Shown: piece by piece, positions 54,965 to 63,710 of the stretch
How the letters are laid out: the number at the start of each line of letters is the position of its first letter
Numbering within the stretch: position 1 is the stretch's first letter
Assembly: GCF_017309585.1 (NCBI RefSeq)
Contig: NZ_CP071321.1
Span: 2,728,001-2,792,000 of the forward strand
DNA from: Nitrogeniibacter aestuarii
GTDB lineage: Bacteria > Pseudomonadota > Gammaproteobacteria > Burkholderiales > Rhodocyclaceae
Direction: 5' to 3'
DNA: 64,000 bases
The notes under the pieces: generated by a model
Told to the model about the DNA's origin: nothing
Databases searched by the model: none
Seen by the model: only the letters and a program-made list of their open reading frames with translations
Made by a program: the position numbers and the translations under genes

Positions 54965-55688
54965 AACATGGATTGCCGCACTCGCCCTGATCAATGCAGC
55001 GCCCGCCGTCCTGGCCGGCACCTGCGAGGCCACGAGCGCTAAAACGCACACCCCCCTGGTCGAGCTCTATACCTCCGAAGGCTGCAGCTCCTGTCCGCCG
55101 GCAGACCGGTGGCTGAGCTCGCTCAAAGGGCGGGACAACGTGGTCGCCCTCGCCTTTCATGTGGACTACTGGGACTACATCGGCTGGAAGGATCGCTTTG
55201 CCGAACCGCGCAACAGTCAGCGTCAGCGCGACTGGGCGCGGCAGACCGGAGCGGGCACCATCTATACGCCTCAGGTGCTGGTGGACGGGCGCGACGCGCG
55301 CGCCTGGCGCGGCGGTGATCCGCTGTCCAGCGCGCAGACGAACGAACCGGCGACCGCACGCATCCATCTGCGTGCCGACAGCGGCGCAACAGGCACACGT
55401 CTGAATGCGCAGGTGAGCGCGCCGCCCGACCGCGCGGCCCGACTGATCGTGGCGCGCTTTGAACACGGGCACCAAAGTCGTGTCGAAGCGGGTGAAAACG
55501 ACGGCCGCACGCTGCACCATGACTACGTGGTGCGGGACTGGGAGGTCCATGACCTGCCGGCATCGGGCACGCTGGACACGCAACTGCAGTTTCTCCCCGG
55601 CGAGCGCACCGGCGGTTTTGCCGCCTATGTCGAAGACGCCCGCACTGGCCGGATCCTTCAATCCGTCGCACTTGGCGACTGCTCCTGA
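54954..55688 (+). CDS. DUF1223 exported thioredoxin-like protein
   Basis: A 244-residue protein with a signal peptide (WIAALALINAAPAVLAG). LVELYTSEGCSSCPPADRWL holds Cys44 and Cys47 in a CxxC, in a thioredoxin-like fold (DUF1223). AFHVDYWDYIGWKDRFA and IYTPQVLVDG are also typical of the family. It probably works on thiols or metals in the periplasm. It overlaps the DUF547 gene and precedes the first glycosyltransferase by 17 bases. Confidence 0.9.
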   Translation: MRARTWIAALALINAAPAVLAGTCEATSAKTHTPLVELYTSEGCSSCPPADRWLSSLKGRDNVVALAFHVDYWDYIGWKDRFAEPRNSQRQRDWARQTGAGTIYTPQVLVDGRDARAWRGGDPLSSAQTNEPATARIHLRADSGATGTRLNAQVSAPPDRAARLIVARFEHGHQSRVEAGENDGRTLHHDYVVRDWEVHDLPASGTLDTQLQFLPGERTGGFAAYVEDARTGRILQSVALGDCS

Positions 55689-55705
55689 TATTTGGCAGAA
55701 GCACC

Positions 55706-56401
55706 ATGCAACCGAGCCGCCCCACCGTCTCCATCATCATGCCCGTGCTCAACGAAGCAGAAACGATCGCCGAAGCGCTCGTTCCCCTGCAGACGCTTCG
55801 CGCCCATGGCGCCGAAGTGATCGTGGTCGATGGTGGCAGTTGTGATGCCACCCTGGCCCAGGCCAGAGCGGGCTGCGATCTGGCCATCAGTGCCCCGCGC
55901 GGCCGCGCCTGTCAGATGAATGCAGGTGCCCTGCATGCGCGAGCCGACATTCTGCTCTTTCTCCACGCGGACACCCGCCTGCCCGAGGCCGCGATTCCCA
56001 GCATTCGCTACGCGCTCGGCCTGGGCGAAACCTGGGGGCGCTTCGATGTGCGCATCACCGGGGCGCATCGCATGCTGCGTGTCGTGGCACAGATGATGAA
56101 CTGGCGCTCACGTCTGACCGGCATTGCCACCGGCGACCAGGCCATCTTCTGCAAGCGCGATGCGTTTCGATCCGTGGGCGGTTATCCGGAGCAGCCCCTC
56201 ATGGAAGACATCGCGCTGAGCCGCGCCCTCAAACGCATTACCCGTCCGGTCTGTCTCGATCGCCGCGTCGTCACGTCCGGGCGCCGATGGGAGAAACACG
56301 GGGTCTGGAAGACCATTGCCCTGATGTGGCGACTCAGGGCGGCCTACGCCCTGGGGGCCGATCCGGTCTCGCTGGCCCGTCAGTACGGGTACGGCCCATG
56401 A
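55706..56401 (+). CDS. TIGR04283 family arsenosugar-type glycosyltransferase
   Basis: A 231-residue family 2 glycosyltransferase. SIIMPVLNEAETIAEAL and VIVVDGGSCDAT form the nucleotide-sugar site, RGRACQMNAGALHARADILLFLHADTRLP holds the DxD-like motif (HADT), and GGYPEQPLMEDIALSRALKR is the acceptor side. The match to TIGR04283, found in arsenosugar-type gene sets, is good. It probably adds a sugar to the pathway's product in the cytoplasm. Its stop overlaps the start of the next glycosyltransferase gene (ATGA). Confidence 0.9.
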   Translation: MQPSRPTVSIIMPVLNEAETIAEALVPLQTLRAHGAEVIVVDGGSCDATLAQARAGCDLAISAPRGRACQMNAGALHARADILLFLHADTRLPEAAIPSIRYALGLGETWGRFDVRITGAHRMLRVVAQMMNWRSRLTGIATGDQAIFCKRDAFRSVGGYPEQPLMEDIALSRALKRITRPVCLDRRVVTSGRRWEKHGVWKTIALMWRLRAAYALGADPVSLARQYGYGP

Positions 56402-57030
56402 CCCGACGAGACGTCCAGATTGCGGTCTTTGCCAAGCCGCCGGTAGCGGGCCGCGCCAAGACCCGTTTGATTCCGGCCCTCGGGCCGGAGGGCGCAGCAC
56501 AACTGCATGCCACACTGGTGGCCCGCACCCTGGAGATGGCGGTCGCTGCAGACATCGGACCGGTCACCTTGTGGTGTGCCGACGATACCGGGCACCCCTT
56601 GTTCGACCACCTGGCCACGCGACTTGGCCTCGAACGTCGCCAACAACGCGGCAGTGACCTGGGCGAGCGCATGTTCCATGCCTTCGAACACCACTGCCCG
56701 GCCGGCCCGCTGATTCTGATCGGGACCGACTGTCCGGCGCTCGAAGGCAAGACACTGGCCCAAGCCGCCCAGACCCTCAGGACACACGACGCTGTCTTCG
56801 TGCCTGCCGAAGACGGCGGCTACGTGCTCACGGGCTTTAACCGACCTGAAAGATCGGCGTTCCAGAATGTGCCCTGGGGCGGTTCCGAAGTCATGGCGAC
56901 TACCCGGCGCCAGCTGCAGCGAGCCGCCGTCCGCTGGGCGGAACTCGACGCCCACTGGGATCTCGACCGACCTGAAGACCTGCCGCGTTTTCTCGCACTG
57001 AACCAAGCCAAACTCCCGCTCACCACATGA
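56398..57030 (+). CDS. TIGR04282 family arsenosugar-type glycosyltransferase
   Basis: A 210-residue protein of the DUF2064/TIGR04282 family, with a GT-A or nucleotidyltransferase-like fold. IAVFAKPPVAGRAKTRLIPALG is the nucleotide site, ILIGTDCPALEG holds the metal-binding Asp, and VFVPAEDGGYVLTGF and VPWGGSEVMATT are conserved. It is coupled with the TIGR04283 gene upstream and with the DUF3047 gene downstream through ATGA overlaps. The pairing of these two enzyme types is diagnostic of this gene set. Confidence 0.9.
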   Translation: MTRRDVQIAVFAKPPVAGRAKTRLIPALGPEGAAQLHATLVARTLEMAVAADIGPVTLWCADDTGHPLFDHLATRLGLERRQQRGSDLGERMFHAFEHHCPAGPLILIGTDCPALEGKTLAQAAQTLRTHDAVFVPAEDGGYVLTGFNRPERSAFQNVPWGGSEVMATTRRQLQRAAVRWAELDAHWDLDRPEDLPRFLALNQAKLPLTT

Positions 57031-57746
57031 TCGCTCAAAGACTTTTTCCGATTGCACTGCTGAGTGCGTCCTTGGCCTGCGCCGCCACCAGCCAGCCGCC
57101 CTCATGGTCCGGCACTCCACCCGGTGCGCCACCGGCCGGCTGGGTGCACACCCAGATCAACAAGGACGAGCCGGCCACCGAGTTCTCGGTGGTCCGGGAT
57201 GGCGATGAGTCAGTCCTTCAGGCGGCCTCTCGGGACAGCGCCTCGAGTCTCGTCCACACCCTCAATGCACCGGTGTCGCCCGACCAGCAGCTGGCGTGGC
57301 GGTGGAAGGTCTCGAACGCCGTTCCGGGCTCGTCGATGGAATCAAAAGGCACCGACGACTACGCGGCCCGGCTGTATGTGTTCTTCGACTACGACGAGAG
57401 CAAGCTGTCGCTCAGACAGCGGGCGCGGATGGATCTGGCGCGCACCTTCTGGGGGGCCGAGCTGCCCACCGCGGCCTTGTGCTATGTCTGGGGTACAGAG
57501 GACGCGGTCGGGCGGATTGGTCCCAATCCCTACACGGACCGGGTCAGGATGATCGTGCTGCAACAGGGCGATGTCCGCGCCGGTCAATGGGTCACCGAGA
57601 CACGAGATCTGGCCGCGGACTTCAAGGCGGCATTCGGCGAAGATGCCCCTCCGGTGACCGGAATCGCACTCGGTGCCGACACCGACAATACCGACGGGGC
57701 CGTGCAGGCACGATTTGCCGACATCCGCTTCGAGCCCAGGCCGTGA
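57027..57746 (+). CDS. DUF3047 exported protein
   Basis: A 239-residue protein with a signal peptide (LFPIALLSASLACA). The mature part matches DUF3047: LAWRWKVSNAVPGS, KGTDDYAARLYVFFDYD, ALCYVWGTED and NPYTDRVRMIVLQQG. It has a beta-sandwich look and no catalytic motif I know. Start and stop overlap neighbours (ATGA and GTGA). It would act in the periplasm, perhaps binding the glycosylated product. Confidence 0.87.
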   Translation: MIAQRLFPIALLSASLACAATSQPPSWSGTPPGAPPAGWVHTQINKDEPATEFSVVRDGDESVLQAASRDSASSLVHTLNAPVSPDQQLAWRWKVSNAVPGSSMESKGTDDYAARLYVFFDYDESKLSLRQRARMDLARTFWGAELPTAALCYVWGTEDAVGRIGPNPYTDRVRMIVLQQGDVRAGQWVTETRDLAADFKAAFGEDAPPVTGIALGADTDNTDGAVQARFADIRFEPRP

Positions 57747-58834
57747 AACGGCTGGTTCTGCTCGGGGGCGGCCACGCCCATGTGCACGTGCTCGACGCAC
57801 TGGCAAACACCCCGCTCGACGACGTCGAAGTCACGCTCATCACCCCGTATCGACGCCAGATCTACTCGGGCATGTTGCCGGGCTGGATCGCCGGCCACTA
57901 TCAGCTCGATCAATGCGCGATCGACCTGACCCGGTTGAGTGACCGTGCCGGTTGTCGCTTCGTGCAGACGCGGGCTGTGGGCCTCGACCTCAACGGCTGC
58001 AGTGTGCTGTGCGAAGACGGCACGCTGGCATCCTTCGATTGGCTGTCCATCGACGTCGGGCCGGTGACGGCACACCAGAGCATCGACGGCGCGTCATCCC
58101 ACGCCCTGCAGGTCCGCCCCATCGAGGAGTTCATCGGCGGCATCAACCACCTGCTGCCGCTGCTGCAGGACAAGCCAACAAACCCGATCGCCATCGTCGG
58201 CGCCGGCGCCGCCGGCGTCGAACTGGCATTTGCCCTGCGCCATCGGTTCAGCGCCACGCCCATTGCCCTGATCGGCAGCGACGCGCTGCCGCTCGACGGC
58301 CTCCCGCCCCTGCTTCGCCGCCGGACATTGAAACTGCTGCGCAACCAGCAGATCAAGTGGATCGGCGAGCGCCGCGCGCAGCGCGTCACCGGCAACGGCG
58401 TCGAGCTGAACGACGGCTCCACAGTCAGTGCCGCTCACGTGCTGCAGGTCACCGGTGCAGCCGCCCAATCGTGGCCAGCAACCGCAGGACTGGCCACCGA
58501 CGAACGGGGTTTCATCCAGGTCAACGAAAGCCTGCAGTCACGCTCCCACCCGCATGTGTTCGCGGCAGGCGATATTGCCGCCTACCATGACCCACGGCCC
58601 AAGTCCGGGGTCTTTGCCGTACGTGCCGGACCGCCACTGGCGGAAAACCTTCGCGCCGCCATGGCCGGCAAGCCGCTTGTGCCATGGACGCCTCAACGCC
58701 GCGCACTGTATTTGATCAGCACCGGCGATCATCACGCCATGGCGGCCTGGGGGCCCTTCGGCTGGTGGGGCAACTGGGTGTGGCGCTGGAAAGACCGTAT
58801 CGACCGCCATTTCATGGCCCGATTCGGGGCCTGA
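57743..58834 (+). CDS. FAD-dependent oxidoreductase (NDH-2/SelD-N-like)
   Basis: A 363-residue flavoprotein. RLVLLGGGHAHVHVLDAL is the FAD site, as in type II NADH dehydrogenases and in the oxidoreductase fused to some SelD proteins. IAIVGAGAAGVELAFAL binds NAD(P), and HVFAAGDIAAYHDPR is the second FAD motif. The C-terminus (GNWVWRWKDRIDRHFM) may touch the membrane. The GTG at 57743 overlaps the DUF3047 stop codon. It is the last gene of the second block and may deliver electrons to it. Confidence 0.88.
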   Translation: MKRLVLLGGGHAHVHVLDALANTPLDDVEVTLITPYRRQIYSGMLPGWIAGHYQLDQCAIDLTRLSDRAGCRFVQTRAVGLDLNGCSVLCEDGTLASFDWLSIDVGPVTAHQSIDGASSHALQVRPIEEFIGGINHLLPLLQDKPTNPIAIVGAGAAGVELAFALRHRFSATPIALIGSDALPLDGLPPLLRRRTLKLLRNQQIKWIGERRAQRVTGNGVELNDGSTVSAAHVLQVTGAAAQSWPATAGLATDERGFIQVNESLQSRSHPHVFAAGDIAAYHDPRPKSGVFAVRAGPPLAENLRAAMAGKPLVPWTPQRRALYLISTGDHHAMAAWGPFGWWGNWVWRWKDRIDRHFMARFGA

Positions 58835-58917
58835 CTGACCCAGATCAAACGACTGACCTACGGTTGAAACCGAAAACCGGGCACAATGGTCGCTTTCCAT
58901 TGCACAACCCGTTTGCC

Positions 58918-60000
58918 ATGAATCGTCTGCTTGAAGTCCGCAAGCTGGGCCAACAAATCTGGCTCGACAACCTGTCCCGTAGCCTCCTGCGCGAAGGCCA
59001 TCTGGCGCGCCTCGTGCGCGAGGATGGCGTCGCCGGCGTCACCACCAACCCGGCCATCTTTGAAAAGGCCATTGCGGGCGGCAAGTATTACGAAGACGAT
59101 CTGGCCGAACTCAAGCAGCAGAACCTGACGGCCGAACAGCGCTACGAAGCGCTGGTCATCCCCGATGTGCAGGCCGCCTGCGACGAACTGCTCGATACCT
59201 GGACCGAATCCGGCGGTGACGCCGGCTACGTGAGCCTGGAAGTCTCGCCCGATCTGGCCCATGACGAAGACGGCACCGTGGCGGCGGCACACCGCCTGCA
59301 TGCGGCCGTCCATCGCCGCAACCTGCTGATCAAGATCCCGGCCACCGCGGCTGGCGTGCGTGCCATCGAGCGGGTCATTGCCGACGGCATCAGCGTGAAC
59401 GTGACGCTGATGTTCTCGCTGGCGCATGTTCAGTCGGTTGCCGACGCCTACGTGGCCGGTCTTAAGAAACGTGCCGATGCCGGCCAGGACATCTCGGGCA
59501 TCTACTCGGTTGCCAGCGTGTTCCTGTCCCGTGTCGACACCACGGTGGACAATGCGCTCGATGCCATCGGCACACCGGAGGCCCTTGCCCTGCGCGGTCG
59601 CAGTGCAGTGGCCATGGCCAAGCGGGCGTACCAGATGTATTGCGAGCGCTACGATGAGGACGCGGCCTTTTCAGCACTGCGCGACAAGGGCGCACGCCCC
59701 CAGTACATGCTCTGGGCCAGCACCGGCACGAAAAACCCCGATTACAGCGACCTGCTCTACGTCGAGCCGGTCATGGGTCCCGACACCATCAACACCGTGC
59801 CCGACGCCACCCTTGAAGCGCTGATCGATCACGGTCAGGTCGCGGCACGGCTGGATGAAGATCTCGACGCGGCTGTCGCCCAGTACGAAGCCCTGGCCTG
59901 CTACCGGATCGACATGACCGAGGTCGGCGAAAGCCTGCAAGCGGCCGGCGTCAAGCAGTTCGAAGAGGCGTTCGCCAAGCTGCTGGCCGTGACGGCCTGA
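58918..60000 (+). CDS. tal: Transaldolase
   Basis: A 360-residue enzyme of the pentose phosphate pathway. The N-terminus LGQQIWLDNLSRSLL, VTTNPAIFEKAI, the Schiff-base Lys in NLLIKIPATAAGVRAIE, NVTLMFSLAHVQSV and ASTGTKNPDYSDLLYVE are as in the longer bacterial transaldolases. ATG 58918 was chosen as the family start. It lies 83 bases after the flavoprotein gene on the same strand and ends with a terminator. It could supply ribose precursors, but transaldolase is a housekeeping enzyme and the position may be chance. Confidence 0.95.
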   Translation: MNRLLEVRKLGQQIWLDNLSRSLLREGHLARLVREDGVAGVTTNPAIFEKAIAGGKYYEDDLAELKQQNLTAEQRYEALVIPDVQAACDELLDTWTESGGDAGYVSLEVSPDLAHDEDGTVAAAHRLHAAVHRRNLLIKIPATAAGVRAIERVIADGISVNVTLMFSLAHVQSVADAYVAGLKKRADAGQDISGIYSVASVFLSRVDTTVDNALDAIGTPEALALRGRSAVAMAKRAYQMYCERYDEDAAFSALRDKGARPQYMLWASTGTKNPDYSDLLYVEPVMGPDTINTVPDATLEALIDHGQVAARLDEDLDAAVAQYEALACYRIDMTEVGESLQAAGVKQFEEAFAKLLAVTA

Positions 60001-60019
60001 CGACCACCACGCCGGAACG

Positions 60020-60051
60020 AAAAACGCCACCGATGTCGGTGGCGTTTTTTT
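60020..60051. terminator. Bidirectional terminator between tal and desaturase gene
   Basis: Nine-base stem ACGCCACCG/CGGTGGCGT with an ATGT loop, A tract on the left and six T on the right, 23 bases after the tal stop codon. Confidence 0.92.
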
Positions 60052-60160
60052 ATGGCACGCGCTGAGCATTCGGCGTCCGTGACTTGGACCGGGAGCACGT
60101 TCAGCCCGTGAGTCATTAATCGCATGGTCGCGACCAGAAGACGCACGTTCGCAGCAATTT

Positions 60161-60958
60161 TCAGAAAACCTGCTTGAGCGGCATGTTGTCGATTGTGCCA
60201 TCGAGACGCGTGGCAAGAACACGCAGCTTGCAGGTCGGCACCGCCGGAAACAGGTGATGCTCCACGTGGAAAAACATGTTGTAGGTGAGCATGGCCTTGA
60301 GCTTGCCGCGAACCGTCCTTGCCTGCAACGGATGATCGTCACAATCGTGATGGACCGTCCAGACCGCAAAGAAAGCCGTCAGGCACTGCCCTGCGCCCAT
60401 GGCAAGCACGTGATGCTCGAGCCACGACACATCAAGCAGCACAAAGACCAGCCCGACGACGAGCACATTCAGCAGCAGTTCCGCAGTGATCCACGCCCGC
60501 TGCCGTCCGTCGCCCACCTCCATCGCCTTGAGGTGCAACATGAAGGGAAAGACGGGGCCGACGAGAATGGCTTTCCACCAGGGCAGTCTTGCACTCATGG
60601 CCTCCACATCTTCCGCCGTCATGCAGTACCGATGATGGCGCAAGTGATTGATCTGCACCGCGTGCATGGATCCGAGCATCAGCACGCTGAGGCAGAGCAT
60701 GCCCCAGTGGGTGGCGCGACGACTGATTCCGAGTGCGTAGTGAAACGCGTTGTGAACCTGACGCAGCCCGGTGAGGAAGAACATGAAAGAGCAGCCGAGC
60801 GCCAGCGGATACCACGCATGGTCGGCAGCGACCCAGGAGGCGAGCAGCCATGGAAGCGACAGCAGCAGTTCGTGCGCCACTTCGAGCCGGCTCAGGGCCG
60901 TGAGATCACGCCACTGAACCGTCCCGACAAGGTGTGTCCTGAGTGCTCGTCCTTGCAT
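60161..60958 (-). CDS. Membrane fatty acid desaturase family protein
   Basis: A 265-residue membrane protein with about four helices. The three di-iron histidine boxes are HNAFH (residues 69-73), HLRHH (105-109) and HVEHH (231-235), with an extra HHDCDDH at 203-209. This is the acyl-lipid desaturase/hydroxylase superfamily. It could introduce double bonds into membrane lipids or hydroxylate another hydrophobic substrate. The ATG follows AGGCG. It converges with transaldolase. Confidence 0.85.
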   Translation of the reverse strand: MQGRALRTHLVGTVQWRDLTALSRLEVAHELLLSLPWLLASWVAADHAWYPLALGCSFMFFLTGLRQVHNAFHYALGISRRATHWGMLCLSVLMLGSMHAVQINHLRHHRYCMTAEDVEAMSARLPWWKAILVGPVFPFMLHLKAMEVGDGRQRAWITAELLLNVLVVGLVFVLLDVSWLEHHVLAMGAGQCLTAFFAVWTVHHDCDDHPLQARTVRGKLKAMLTYNMFFHVEHHLFPAVPTCKLRVLATRLDGTIDNMPLKQVF

Positions 60959-61211
60959 TGTCGCCTGCTATCCCGCTGTCGTTGCACCGGATCACGTGTC
61001 TGACCACGGCGCGATCACTATCCGCCCGCGCGGCCTGGGCAACCAGGCCGCCTCGGGGATCAGCAGCGAATGTATGCACCCAGATGGCGTATGTCAAAGT
61101 CCTGAACGTCGGGGCCGGATCATCTCATCGGGCGATCGGCAACGCACCGCCCAAGGCGCGCTGCGATGGTCAATGACGGGGTGAAACAGGTGGGGCGCCG
61201 GATGCCTGTCC

Positions 61212-61577
61212 TTACTCGTCCTCTGTCTTGCGGCGAACGTCAATCGGCTTCAGGTCGGGCGTGTGGGCATACAGATCGACCAGATGCGCGTTGAGATGCT
61301 CCATCTCTCGCGCCGCCTGCTTGAGTGCGACGAAACGGGAGGTCATGGCTTCGAGCCGATCGGACATCATCTCCATCATTTCGCGCGTCGCCCGCATGGG
61401 CGATCCGGCATTGGCCCGAATCATGTCGATCTCGCCCTGAAACTCGCGCAGGCTCGCCTGCTCTTCTTCAGGGAAACTGTCGATCACGCTGTTGATATAA
61501 CGCTCACGGGCCCGGAAATAGGCCTGAGGGCTGCGTCTGGCCAGATTGGCCCAAGCGTCGAAGTCGAAATCTGACAT
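61212..61577 (-). CDS. DUF3135 protein
   Basis: A 121-residue cytoplasmic protein starting MSDFDFDAWANLARRSPQAYF, which is the DUF3135 pattern, followed by helices rich in Met and Glu (MRATREMMEMMSDRLEAMTS) that probably form a coiled coil. No function is known. It lies behind cheA on the minus strand but a terminator-like hairpin (61656-61700) separates them. Confidence 0.82.
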   Translation of the reverse strand: MSDFDFDAWANLARRSPQAYFRARERYINSVIDSFPEEEQASLREFQGEIDMIRANAGSPMRATREMMEMMSDRLEAMTSRFVALKQAAREMEHLNAHLVDLYAHTPDLKPIDVRRKTEDE

Positions 61578-61655
61578 GTTGGGGTGCCTTCAAAATCTCT
61601 TGTTCTGGTCGGATCATACGAGCGTTTAATGGTTCGCACGTAACAACCATGTCAC

Positions 61656-61700
61656 ACAAAAGAACACGCCCCGGTCAGGTCGTCAAGACCTGCGGGGCGT
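61656..61700 (-). terminator. Probable terminator of cheA
   Basis: Imperfect hairpin: outer stem ACGCCCC/GGGGCGT and inner stem CAGGTC/GACCTG with a short internal loop. On the minus strand it is followed by GTTCTTTTGTG. It lies 26 bases after the cheA stop codon. Confidence 0.75.
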
Positions 61701-61726
61701 GCGAGGAGACACCTTTGAGCGCTGAA

Positions 61727-63643
61727 TCAGGCAGCCAGCAGCGGCCTTTTGATCAGTTCAGCGCGTGGCACACCGTGCCGTTCGTTGGGGCTACCGAGCA
61801 GTTCCTTCATGTCGAGGATCAGCACGATCTGTCCGTTGGAGAGCGTTGTCACACCGGCGACACCGTTCGGCCGGAAGTCGTCGAGCGACTTGATCACCGC
61901 ATCCTCCCGACCCGCGAAGCTGTCGATGGCCAGGATGAAGCTCTGCTCGGCGGTCTGCATGAGCACGCCGTATTCCGGTTGTGCGTCCTGCGGCCAGCCG
62001 AGCAGGTTGGCCAGCGGGAGGATCGGCAAGACCTCGCCGCGCACCACCATGGTGGCGCGCCCGCCCACTTCCTGAACCTCTTCGGCCTCGATCGGCAGGA
62101 TTTCGCGCACCATCGACAGGGGCACAGCCAGCGGCTGGTCGCCGAGGCGGACCAGCAGCACCGGCAGAATCGCCAGCGTCAGCGGCAGGCTGATGACGAA
62201 GCTGGTGCCCTGCCCCTGGGTCGATTTGATGTCGATGGCACCGTTGAGCTTCTGGATGTTGGTTCGCACCACATCCATGCCCACACCGCGACCCGACACG
62301 TCGGAGATCTGACCTGCGGTCGAGAAGCCCGGGAGGAACACCAGGTTGTAGCTCTGGCGCTCGTCCATGGTGTTGGCTTCCTCATCGGTGATGAGGCCCT
62401 TGGACACGGCCGATGCGCGCAGCTTCTCGGCGTTCATGCCACGACCGTCGTCCGCCACCATGATGATGATGTGGTCGCCTTCCTGACGGGCCGTGAGCTT
62501 GAGAATCGATTTGGTCGGCTTGCCGTTGGCCTTGCGCTCGTCCTTGCCTTCCACGCCATGATCCACCGCGTTGCGGATGAGGTGGATGATGGGGTCGGAG
62601 AGATCCTCGATCATGGTCTTGTCGATCTCGGTCTCTTCACCTTCGAGCACCAGCTCCACATCCTTGCCCAGGTTGCGGGCCAGGTCGCGGGCAATACGCG
62701 GGTATTTCTGGAACAGACGACCGATCGGCTGCATGCGGGTCTTCATGACCGCGTTCTGTAGATCGGACACCAGCAGGTCGAGCTGGCTGACCGCCACGTC
62801 GAGCGCATGCAGGGTGTCGTTGTCGTTGTCACCGTTGAGAATCTGGCTGCGCAGCGCGTTCAGCCGGTTCTTGGTCAGCCCGATTTCACCGGACAGATTC
62901 AGCACCTGGTCCAGACGGGTCGTATCGACGCGGATGGAGTTGTCGCGCTGCTTTTCGCCTTCGCGCCGTCCGCTCGGGCCACTGTAGCCCGGCTTGTCGC
63001 TGGCGCGTCGGCCCACCGCGGCCTTGATGATCTGCTCGGGCGGCTCCTTGGGCTGAGCCGGAGGCGCTTCAACGACCGGCGCCGGCGCTGGCTTGGCTGC
63101 ACTGGCAGCGGGTGCGGTGGTGGCGGGCACGCCCGTCACTGCCGAATGCAGCTGATCCCAGTTCGGCCCGCCCTCGCTCGCGGCAGAGGCAGCGGCCGCA
63201 GGAGCAGCAGGCGCCTCGGCGGCCGGGGCGTCTTCATCGGCACCGTCCAGCTCACCGGCCAGGGCGCGACGCAGACTGTCGATCAGGCCTTCATCCGCTG
63301 CCGGGGGCTGCTGACCACCTTCGAGATAGCCGAACATGTCGCGTACCGAGCCGGTCGCCGAGAGGATGGCATCCATGATCTCGGGATTGACCTTCAGTTC
63401 GCCATTGCGCAGCTTGTCGAAGAGGTTCTCGGTCAGATGGCACAGTTCCACCAGATTGGTGGCATTCAGAAAACCGGCGCCGCCCTTGATGGTATGAAAC
63501 CCGCGGAAAATCTCGTTGAGCAGACCGACGTCGTCGGGCGCCCGCTCAAGATCGACGAGCTTGTTATCCACATCGGACAACAGGTCGCCTGCCTCGACGA
63601 GAAAGTCCTGCAGGAGGTCTTCCATTCCAGCGAAATCACTCAT
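61727..63643 (-). CDS. cheA: Chemotaxis histidine kinase CheA
   Basis: A 638-residue cytoplasmic kinase. The HPt domain carries His50 in FRGFHTIKGGAGF. A long Ala/Pro-rich linker (about 140-225) stands where the CheY-binding P2 domain is usual. The dimer domain (RVDTTRLDQVLNLSGEI), the ATPase (N box HLIRNAVDHG, DDGRGM, SGRGVGMDVVRTN) and a CheW-like C-terminal domain (LVRLGDQPLAVPLSMVREI) follow. ATG 63643 was chosen. It lies directly behind cheZ. Confidence 0.96.
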   Translation of the reverse strand: MSDFAGMEDLLQDFLVEAGDLLSDVDNKLVDLERAPDDVGLLNEIFRGFHTIKGGAGFLNATNLVELCHLTENLFDKLRNGELKVNPEIMDAILSATGSVRDMFGYLEGGQQPPAADEGLIDSLRRALAGELDGADEDAPAAEAPAAPAAAASAASEGGPNWDQLHSAVTGVPATTAPAASAAKPAPAPVVEAPPAQPKEPPEQIIKAAVGRRASDKPGYSGPSGRREGEKQRDNSIRVDTTRLDQVLNLSGEIGLTKNRLNALRSQILNGDNDNDTLHALDVAVSQLDLLVSDLQNAVMKTRMQPIGRLFQKYPRIARDLARNLGKDVELVLEGEETEIDKTMIEDLSDPIIHLIRNAVDHGVEGKDERKANGKPTKSILKLTARQEGDHIIIMVADDGRGMNAEKLRASAVSKGLITDEEANTMDERQSYNLVFLPGFSTAGQISDVSGRGVGMDVVRTNIQKLNGAIDIKSTQGQGTSFVISLPLTLAILPVLLVRLGDQPLAVPLSMVREILPIEAEEVQEVGGRATMVVRGEVLPILPLANLLGWPQDAQPEYGVLMQTAEQSFILAIDSFAGREDAVIKSLDDFRPNGVAGVTTLSNGQIVLILDMKELLGSPNERHGVPRAELIKRPLLAA

Positions 63644-63710
63644 TGTTCTCGCTCCGCTATGACACCGCCCGCAGCACACATGCGCCGGGGCGTTTCAGAT
63701 TCTTGTTGTT

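Noticed and set aside
61649..62761. Open frame of 370 codons on the plus strand
   Set aside because: Antisense to cheA; composition is that of a shadow frame.
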